This document shows, in pieces, positions 57,978-64,000 of a stretch of 64,000 bases of DNA. The number at the start of each line of letters is the position of its first letter. The first letter of the stretch is position 1. Position numbers and translations under genes: made by a program. A model generated the notes under the pieces. That model was not told the DNA's origin. It ran no database searches and worked only from the letters and a program-made list of their open reading frames with translations. Location: the NCBI RefSeq assembly GCF_015218165.1, contig NZ_CP048659.1, positions 434,001 through 498,000 on the forward strand. The letters are read 5' to 3'. The DNA is from Acinetobacter piscicola (GTDB lineage: Bacteria; Pseudomonadota; Gammaproteobacteria; Pseudomonadales; Moraxellaceae).

Positions 57978-59690
57978 TTACATGTTAGGGTAATTAGGAC
58001 CACCGCCACCCTCAGGTGTTACCCAAGTGATGTTTTGTGAAGGGTCTTTAATATCGCAAGTCTTACAGTGAACACAGTTCGCAGCGTTGATTTGGAAACG
58101 CTTAGAGCCGTCATCATTTTCCATGATTTCATAAACACCCGCAGGGCAGTAGCGCTGAGCAGGCTCATCCCATTTTGGTAAGTTTACATTTACAGGAATA
58201 GAGGCATCCGTTAACTTCAAGTGCGCAGGCTGATTTTCTTCATGAACTGTATTTGAAACGAATACAGAAGACAAGCGGTCAAAAGTCAACTTACCATCTG
58301 GTTTTGGATAGTTCGGTTTGAATGTAGACGCATCTACAGTTTTTAATGCACTGAAATCAGGCACTAAGTCATGCAATGTAAATGGCACTTTAAAAATGTT
58401 TTGATCGATAAAGTTAAATGCGCCACCCATCCATAAACCGAATTTATGCATTGCAGGGCCAAAGTTACGTGAACGATGTAACTCTTCTTTTAACCAACTA
58501 TTGTTGAATTTGTCTGTATAAGAGGTTAATTCTTTGATGAAGAAATCTTCGCCTTCAGCAACACGTGCATAGCCAACTTCACCACCTTTTTCAACACCCG
58601 CAGCAATCGCTTCAAATACAGCTTCACCACAGAGCATGCCTGACTTCATAGCCGTATGCGAGCCTTTGATTTTTGCAAAGTTTAAGAAACCTGCATCATC
58701 ACCAATCAAGCAACCGCCTGGGAACGTCAATTTAGGCAGTGAGTTTAAACCACCTTTTACGACTGCACGTGCGCCGTATGAAATACGCTTACCACCTTCA
58801 AGATATTGCTTGATCAGTGGATGGGTTTTCCAACGTTGCATTTCAGCAAATGGGTACATGTGTGGGTTTTCGTAAGATAAATCTACGATCATACCCAAAG
58901 TCACTTGGTTATTTTCAGCATGGTATAACCACCAACCGCCTGAAGAACCTGTTTCAGCCAATGGCCAACCCGAACCGTGCATGACAAGACCAGGCTTATG
59001 TTTTGCAGGGTCGATTTCCCAAAGTTCTTTGATCCCAATACCATAATGTTGTGGATCGGCATCTTGGTCTAGGTTGTATTTTGCAATGAGGCGTTTACCT
59101 AAGTGACCACGGCAGCCTTCTGCAAAAATGGTGTATTTGGCATGAAGTTCATAACCTGGGGTAAAGTTGTGCGTCGGTTCGCCATCTTTACCAATGCCCA
59201 TATCACCTGTTTGAATGCCTTTTACAGAACCATCTTCATGATAAAGGACTTCAGAAGCAGCAAAGCCTGGGAAAATAGACACTTCTAATTCTTCAGCTTT
59301 AGTCCCTAACCAACGAACCACGTTACCTAAAGAGATGACATAGTTGCCGTCATTGTGCATGGTTTTAGGTACCATCCAATGCGGTGCTTCTTGAGACTTT
59401 TCAGCTGACATTAAGAAGAATGTTTTGTCTTCTGTGACAGGCACGTTTAAAGGTGCGCCTTCTTCTTTCCAGTTCGGAAAAAGCTCATTAATAGCACGAG
59501 GTTCAAGTACAGCACCAGAAAGGATATGCGCACCAACTTCAGAGCCTTTTTCAACAACACAGACGGAAAGGTCTGGGAGGTTGTTTTCAATAGCCAATTG
59601 ACGAATTTTAATCGCAGCAGAAAGACCCGCAGGACCTGCGCCTACGATCACTACGTCAAACTCCATCGATTCACGTTCGATGTGTTCCAT
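57978..59690 (-). CDS. Electron transfer flavoprotein-ubiquinone oxidoreductase
   Basis: ETF-QO passes electrons from acyl-CoA and amino-acid dehydrogenases, via ETF, to ubiquinone. The 570-residue protein has an N-terminal FAD motif VIVGAGPAGLSAA (about 13-25) and a C-terminal 4Fe-4S ferredoxin-like cluster: RYCPAG, then NCVHCKTCDIKDP. The end (TPEGGGGPNYPNM) is typical of the family. AGGAG precedes the ATG at 59690. It is monocistronic here; no etfAB is nearby. Confidence 0.96.
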   Translation of the reverse strand: MEHIERESMEFDVVIVGAGPAGLSAAIKIRQLAIENNLPDLSVCVVEKGSEVGAHILSGAVLEPRAINELFPNWKEEGAPLNVPVTEDKTFFLMSAEKSQEAPHWMVPKTMHNDGNYVISLGNVVRWLGTKAEELEVSIFPGFAASEVLYHEDGSVKGIQTGDMGIGKDGEPTHNFTPGYELHAKYTIFAEGCRGHLGKRLIAKYNLDQDADPQHYGIGIKELWEIDPAKHKPGLVMHGSGWPLAETGSSGGWWLYHAENNQVTLGMIVDLSYENPHMYPFAEMQRWKTHPLIKQYLEGGKRISYGARAVVKGGLNSLPKLTFPGGCLIGDDAGFLNFAKIKGSHTAMKSGMLCGEAVFEAIAAGVEKGGEVGYARVAEGEDFFIKELTSYTDKFNNSWLKEELHRSRNFGPAMHKFGLWMGGAFNFIDQNIFKVPFTLHDLVPDFSALKTVDASTFKPNYPKPDGKLTFDRLSSVFVSNTVHEENQPAHLKLTDASIPVNVNLPKWDEPAQRYCPAGVYEIMENDDGSKRFQINAANCVHCKTCDIKDPSQNITWVTPEGGGGPNYPNM

Positions 59691-59852
59691 GTAGGACTCC
59701 TCATATTTCTAAGGGTGGCAACCGTGTGCATCATTGCTTTAATTTTAAATCGAACAACAATAAATCGGTGCTGCCGTGAGTGTTCTAAACTTCCGTGATA
59801 CGAATTAGGACTCGTATCATTAATATATTTTGCGCTAGTATAGTTATAAACC

Positions 59853-59883
59853 TTGATCTAGCCAATTGGCTGAGTCGTATTAT
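59853..59883 (+). promoter_or_regulatory. Candidate promoter/operator of the DUF1285 gene
   Basis: TTGATC (59853-59858) and TATTAT (59878-59883) could be a -35/-10 pair, but the 19-base spacer is long. Within it, AGCCAATTGGCT (59860-59871) is a perfect 12-bp palindrome that may be a repressor site. The divergent ETF-QO gene could share it. Confidence 0.3.
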
Positions 59884-59907
59884 TTTTTAGTCAGCAAGGC
59901 ATAAACC

Positions 59908-60519
59908 ATGGTAAATCAAAATAATCCAACATCAGAGGCTCAAAATCAGCCTGATTCTGATAATAAAAACTTAATCAGCATTGCACAATACTTAAAAGGT
60001 GTACAGTCGGGTCACAAAAGGTCAATACCCCCTTTACAGCAATGGCAACCAAAGCATTGTGGCAAAATGGATTTAAAGGTAAAAGCCAATGGAGAATGGT
60101 GGCACGAAGGTCAATTGATCAAACGTCAAGCACTCTTAGATCTGTTCAGTACAGTGCTGTGGAAGGAAGACGGGAAGTTTTATTTAAAAACCCCTGTTGA
60201 GCAAATTGAAATTGAAGTGGAAGATGAACCTTTATTGGTGAATCAAGTCAATCAAGTTGAGATTGGCGGACAAACATATTTACAAGTCACAACGAGCAAT
60301 CAAGATGTGGTTTTGGTCGATGCAGAACATCCGATTTTTATGCGACAATATCAAGGTGAATTAAGACCTTATGTGCATATTCGCTTTGGAATAAATGCAT
60401 TGATTCAACGTCACGCATTTTTCCATCTCGTTGAGTACGGTACATTGCTCGAAAATGCGCAAGGTGATACGATTTTATCGCTACAAAGTGGTGATTTTCA
60501 CTTGCAATTGGGCACTTGA
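59908..60519 (+). CDS. DUF1285 protein
   Basis: The 203-residue protein matches the DUF1285 family pattern: ...PLQQWQPKHCGKMDLKVKANGEWWHEGQLIKRQALLDLFSTVLWKEDGKFYLKTPVEQIEIEVEDEP, then a second beta-rich half with VVLVDAEHPIFM and RPYVHIRFGINALIQRHAFFHLVEYG. The fold is known to be beta-rich, but no function is established. There is no signal peptide. It reads toward murI, whose frame nearly abuts it, so they may be co-transcribed. Confidence 0.85.
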   Translation: MVNQNNPTSEAQNQPDSDNKNLISIAQYLKGVQSGHKRSIPPLQQWQPKHCGKMDLKVKANGEWWHEGQLIKRQALLDLFSTVLWKEDGKFYLKTPVEQIEIEVEDEPLLVNQVNQVEIGGQTYLQVTTSNQDVVLVDAEHPIFMRQYQGELRPYVHIRFGINALIQRHAFFHLVEYGTLLENAQGDTILSLQSGDFHLQLGT

Positions 60520-60566
60520 GGTTTAAGCTAGTCTATAATTTTTTGACTCATATCGTAGTGGATCAG

Positions 60567-61433
60567 ATGAGCGCCATTCTCCCTTTATATCCTTTAGAAA
60601 ATCCAATGCCCAAAGCATCTGCAGATGCCCCCATTGGTATTTTTGACTCGGGCATAGGTGGGTTGTCGGTTGCTCAAGAAATTGCCAACTATTTACCGAA
60701 TGAGCGTATTTTATATTATGCAGATACCGCACATGTGCCGTATGGTGCGCGTGATGACCAAAATATTCGTGAGCTTACAGCTCATGCCATTGAATGGTTA
60801 TATCGCCAAGGTTGTAAAATTGCGGTAGTCGCGTGTAATACTGCTTCAGCTTTTAGTTTGGATTATTTACGTGAACATTATGGGGAGAATTTTCCAATCG
60901 TGGGTTTAGTGCCTGCATTAAAACCTGCGGTATTGCAAACTAAATCTAAAGTTGTTGCTGTGTTGGCAACCCCTGCGACATTTCGGGGTAAATTGATTAA
61001 AGATGTCGTGCAACGTTTTGCTGAGCCTTCAGGCGTTGATGTGATCACAGTCACGTGCTTAGAACTTGTACCTTTTGTGGAAGCAGGTTTACAAAATAGT
61101 GAACAGTGTAAAAAAGCCTTAAAAAAAGTTTTAGACCCTGTGATCGCACAACATGCAGATTATTTAGTATTGGGATGTACGCATTACCCATTTTTAAAAG
61201 AAGCGATTCAGCAGATTTATGCAGATCAATTGACTTTGGTGGATTCTGGTTTTGCAGTTGCACGACAAACGGCAAGAATTTTAATTAAAAATGGGTTATT
61301 ATCCGAAATCCCGTTGCAACATGAAATCCAGTTGATGTGTAATGTCAGTGGTCATAATGCACATACTTTACAACCCGTCCTAAAATATTTAATTCCAGAA
61401 AAAATATCATGGTCAATTCATGATGTTATTTGA
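60567..61433 (+). CDS. murI: Glutamate racemase
   Basis: MurI makes D-glutamate for peptidoglycan. I chose the ATG at 60567 (MSAILPLYPL, 288 residues) with GTGGA just upstream; the frame extends to 60516 (TTG, inside the DUF1285 end) and a later ATG at 60606 is possible. The racemase motifs are intact: FDSGIGGLS (D27, S28), VACNTAS with catalytic C90 and LGCTHYPFL with catalytic C204. It lies directly after the DUF1285 gene. Confidence 0.95.
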   Translation: MSAILPLYPLENPMPKASADAPIGIFDSGIGGLSVAQEIANYLPNERILYYADTAHVPYGARDDQNIRELTAHAIEWLYRQGCKIAVVACNTASAFSLDYLREHYGENFPIVGLVPALKPAVLQTKSKVVAVLATPATFRGKLIKDVVQRFAEPSGVDVITVTCLELVPFVEAGLQNSEQCKKALKKVLDPVIAQHADYLVLGCTHYPFLKEAIQQIYADQLTLVDSGFAVARQTARILIKNGLLSEIPLQHEIQLMCNVSGHNAHTLQPVLKYLIPEKISWSIHDVI

Positions 61434-61575
61434 TAAACTGCAAGATCAGTCCAACATATAAAATTAAGAAAACTTTAATTTTATTTATTTATATTTATAA
61501 GTGTAGGGCATATAACTTCATGATTTGTTTGGGGCAGATCAATATTTAAGCTATATGAGAAGGATGGGTTAACCT

Positions 61576-62592
61576 ATGCTCGACAAACGTTATCAAGTCT
61601 TTATTACAACATCTGGCAAAGAAATGCAGCCAGAACGAATGATCGTGTCACAAACACTCATTGGAATGGGATTTTTTTCATGGGGTTTAGAGCAACGTAC
61701 ACCTTTAAGCACAGCATTTGCACGTCGTCAGATTGATGATTGTGATTACGTTTTATTGCTTTTAGGAAGCCAATACGGAGAGCAGTCCGTGTCTGGTGTC
61801 AGCTATATGCATTTAGAATATATTTATGCTGTGACCAAACAAAAACCTGTAATTGTCTTTTTGCATGAAGCGCCTGAGTCACGTGATGCGACTTTGCAGG
61901 AATCACGTGCAGAATTAAAAGAAAAGTTTTATGAGTTTCGAAACCAGTTGCAAAGAGAAGTTGAGCAAGTGGTGACGTATAGAACCTTAAGAGATTTAGA
62001 ATTAAGCGTACGTTCTTATATGCCACAAATGTTGGAGCGTTATCCTGTTGTGGGATGGGTACGTCCACAAAATATCCAAGTGTTGCAAGATGAAATTGAT
62101 CGTTTAAAAACGCAATTGGCACAGGTAAAACACAGTCAAGCGCCGAAAGAAGCAGACCCTTTCTTGACTCTACCGAAAGTGTCTATTCACGATGTGTTTA
62201 ATTTTGACTATCGGGTTCATGCTTATCAAGATGGCAATTTTAAAGAAATGAATCCCATCCGTGAAATGACATGGATTGAAATTTTAAAAGTATTATCTGT
62301 AGAGTTTAGACAAAAGACCCCTGAAGATAGCTTTTCTAAAGTATTAAATGAATATCTGAATCGATCTGGTTTAGCTGATGTTCAGGTTTCGATGCCAAGA
62401 GTACATGCTGTGGCACGCGCGCAAATTAATGTGCGTGCCTTACATACCATTAAACAGCAAATGCGGCAAAATGATTGGATTGTACCGATTGGTCGTGATG
62501 ATCGTCAGCGTATGTTATGGCAAATTACTAGCAAAGCTTTAAGACTTCTAGAAAACTCACAAATGTTAGGTGCACGTTCTTTGATTATCTAA
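61576..62592 (+). CDS. DUF4062-domain protein
   Basis: The N-terminal part (about residues 6-105) fits DUF4062: YQVFITTSGKEMQPERMIVSQTLIGMGFFSWGLEQRTPL, then DDCDYVLLLLGSQYG, then VSYMHLEYIYAVTKQKPVIVFLH. This domain is a Rossmann/TIR-like module found at the N-terminus of several signalling and conflict-type proteins. Residues about 170-190 form a coiled coil (QVLQDEIDRLKTQLAQVK). The C-terminal part (about 205-338) is not recognised. There is no membrane helix. It lies between murI and hemH without an evident partner. Confidence 0.75.
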   Translation: MLDKRYQVFITTSGKEMQPERMIVSQTLIGMGFFSWGLEQRTPLSTAFARRQIDDCDYVLLLLGSQYGEQSVSGVSYMHLEYIYAVTKQKPVIVFLHEAPESRDATLQESRAELKEKFYEFRNQLQREVEQVVTYRTLRDLELSVRSYMPQMLERYPVVGWVRPQNIQVLQDEIDRLKTQLAQVKHSQAPKEADPFLTLPKVSIHDVFNFDYRVHAYQDGNFKEMNPIREMTWIEILKVLSVEFRQKTPEDSFSKVLNEYLNRSGLADVQVSMPRVHAVARAQINVRALHTIKQQMRQNDWIVPIGRDDRQRMLWQITSKALRLLENSQMLGARSLII

Positions 62593-62655
62593 AATTAAGG
62601 ACATTTGCTTAGATATTCGGTAAGGTATAGTGAAGTCAATTAATTTGAAAATACA

Positions 62656-63669
62656 ATGAAGCTTGCAAAACCGAAAGTTTTAGTGATTGTTGCAAATTTA
62701 GGTACGCCTGATGCGCCGACTGAGGTGGCTGTTCGGCGCTTTCTAAAACAGTTTTTGTCTGATGGGCGTGTGATTGAAATTCCCAAGTTCATTTGGCAAA
62801 TTATTTTACATGCTTTTGTCTTACCATTTCGTCCTAAACGCGTTGCGCATGCTTATGCACAAGTGTGGCTAAAAGATTCTCCTATGCGAGAAATTTTGTT
62901 ACAGCAAACCAGCCTATTAAAGCAGCAACTTATCGCACAAAATCCAACACTTGATCTGCATCTTGTTCCTGCGATGACGTATGGTCAACCTGGGATTACG
63001 CAAGTACTGCAAGATGCCGAGCAGCAAAAGTATGATCAAATTATTTTGTTGCCACTTTTTCCACAATATTCAGCAACATCGACTGCACCCTTGTATGATG
63101 CTGTTGCAAAATGGATCCCCACACAACGTAATTTGCCTGCACTGACCATTATTCGTGATTATTATCAACATCCTGCATATATTCAGGCTTTAGCAGACAG
63201 CGTCATTCGGTTTCAACAAGAGCATGGCTACGCTGAAAAATTATTGATGTCTTTTCATGGTATTCCACAGCCTTATGCAGATAAAGGTGATCCCTATGCA
63301 GAGCGTTGTCGTGTGACGGCACAGAAAGTTGCAGATGCTCTAAATTTAACGGATGATCAATGGCAAATTAGTTTCCAATCTCGTTTTGGTAAACAAGAAT
63401 GGGTTAAACCCTATACAGACCAAGTATTACAAGATTGGGCAGCACAAGGCGTGAAGTCAGTACAAATTATGAGTCCTGCATTTTCAGCCGACTGTTTGGA
63501 AACTTTAGAAGAATTGGCATTGCAAAATGCAGAATTATTTATGCAAGCAGGCGGGCAGTCGTATCAATATATTCCTGCATTAAATAGTGATGCTGCCCAT
63601 ATTGAATTTTTAGCTGAATTGTTACAAGCAAATTTAGATCCACTCAGTACCACATTTAAAGCGATTTGA
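62656..63669 (+). CDS. hemH: Ferrochelatase
   Basis: HemH inserts iron into protoporphyrin IX, the last step of heme synthesis. The 337-residue protein has ANLGTPDAP at the N-terminus, [18 protein letters not shown], and the metal-binding [16 protein letters not shown] with catalytic H201; the acidic partner lies in [11 protein letters not shown] near 277. It is followed after nine bases by a metallo-beta-lactamase-fold gene. Confidence 0.95.
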   Translation: MKLAKPKVLVIVANLGTPDAPTEVAVRRFLKQFLSDGRVIEIPKFIWQIILHAFVLPFRPKRVAHAYAQVWLKDSPMREILLQQTSLLKQQLIAQNPTLDLHLVPAMTYGQPGITQVLQDAEQQKYDQIILLPLFPQYSATSTAPLYDAVAKWIPTQRNLPALTIIRDYYQHPAYIQALADSVIRFQQEHGYAEKLLMSFHGIPQPYADKGDPYAERCRVTAQKVADALNLTDDQWQISFQSRFGKQEWVKPYTDQVLQDWAAQGVKSVQIMSPAFSADCLETLEELALQNAELFMQAGGQSYQYIPALNSDAAHIEFLAELLQANLDPLSTTFKAI

Positions 63670-63678
63670 GGAAAAAAT

Positions 63679-64000
63679 ATGTTACAAGTCAAAATTGTAC
63701 CCGTCACTGCATTTGCTCAAAATTGCTCAATTGTGTGGGATTCTGAATCTAAAGAAGCGGTGTTAATTGATGCAGGTGGTGAGCCTGAAAAATTAAAGAA
63801 AGAAGTCGAAGCTTTAGGTCTAACAGTAAAAGTGTTGTGGCTGACACACGGGCATTTAGATCATGCAGGCGCTGTCGGTGCTCTGGTGAAAGATTGGAAT
63901 GTACCTGTGATTGGTCCACATAAAGAAGATGCTTTTTGGTTGGATATGATTCAAGAAGTATCAGCGCGCTATGGTTTTCCTATCCCTGAACTTGTGCAGG
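63679..64000 (+). CDS. Metallo-beta-lactamase-fold hydrolase (partial)
   Basis: Only the first 107 codons are present; the gene runs off the window. GAGG lies seven bases before the ATG. MLQVKIVPVTAFAQNC is the start, and THGHLDHAG is the zinc-binding HxHxDH motif. The start resembles the YcbL/GloB-like hydroxyacylglutathione hydrolase group. It follows hemH by nine bases, so it is probably in the same operon. Confidence 0.85.
   Translation, partial: MLQVKIVPVTAFAQNCSIVWDSESKEAVLIDAGGEPEKLKKEVEALGLTVKVLWLTHGHLDHAGAVGALVKDWNVPVIGPHKEDAFWLDMIQEVSARYGFPIPELVQ

Noticed and set aside
1..64000. CRISPR arrays, tRNA or rRNA genes, prophage or integrative element
   Set aside because: I saw no direct-repeat/spacer pattern, tRNA cloverleaf, rRNA sequence, integrase or phage structural gene; the IS copies are simple transpositions.

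Overview
The window is chromosomal DNA from a gammaproteobacterium, most probably an Acinetobacter. Support for this comes from the low GC content, the gene order nusG-rplKAJL-rpoBC, the RpoB rifampicin-region numbering (D525, H535, S540), a duplicated-domain polyphosphate:AMP phosphotransferase, gspF-gspG isolated from other type II secretion genes, and recC-recB-recD in that order. Genus is an inference; I do not name a species. Nearly all of the window is ordinary core genome. I see no tRNA, rRNA, CRISPR array or prophage.

Layout. 1-11.3 kb: the tail of nusG, then ribosomal proteins L11, L1, L10 and L7/L12 and the RNA polymerase beta and beta' genes, with a structured L10 leader, a strong terminator between rplL and rpoB, and a long perfect hairpin in the rpoB leader. 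11.4-14.0 kb: a glycine-zipper lipoprotein, hisIE and a patatin-like hydrolase. 14.1-15.9 kb: a gene of unknown function split by a 1200-bp IS3-family element (4-bp target duplication); removing the element restores an exact 197-codon frame. 16.0-19.3 kb: ubiE-ubiJ-ubiB. 19.4-22.4 kb: an unknown gene, pap, and a small DUF697-like gene. 22.6-32.1 kb: recC-recB-recD; the start of recD carries five 12-bp repeats resembling DnaA boxes. 32.1-32.7 kb: a gene-free stretch with a likely small RNA. 32.7-37.2 kb: a serine hydrolase, rpsO, pnp and a DUF465 gene. 37.5-39.0 kb: a CorA transporter and a second DUF465 gene.

39.3-43.4 kb: a 972-residue lipoprotein with a possible MACPF-like pore-forming domain, followed by a second IS copy in the opposite orientation to the first. 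43.5-48.5 kb: cbpA-cbpM, a DUF2147 protein, hslO and a KefB/C-type antiporter. 48.8-53.6 kb: priA, gspF-gspG and a small membrane protein. 53.6-56.0 kb: corC-lnt. 56.2-57.9 kb: an apparent operon of tusA, an unknown gene and an AbiEii-like nucleotidyltransferase. 58.0-64.0 kb: ETF-ubiquinone oxidoreductase, a DUF1285 protein, murI, a DUF4062 protein, hemH and the start of a metallo-beta-lactamase-fold hydrolase that runs off the window.

The genes fall into coherent jobs: transcription and translation, ubiquinone synthesis and electron entry (ubiEJB, ETF-QO), double-strand break repair and replication restart (recCBD, priA), proteostasis (cbpA/cbpM, hslO), and envelope functions (lnt, gspFG, corA, lipoproteins). 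The least explained items are the tusA-orf-nucleotidyltransferase operon, the MACPF-like lipoprotein, the recD 5' repeat array, the candidate RNA at 32.2 kb, the IS-split gene and the DUF4062 protein. All functional statements rest on motif reading without database searches.
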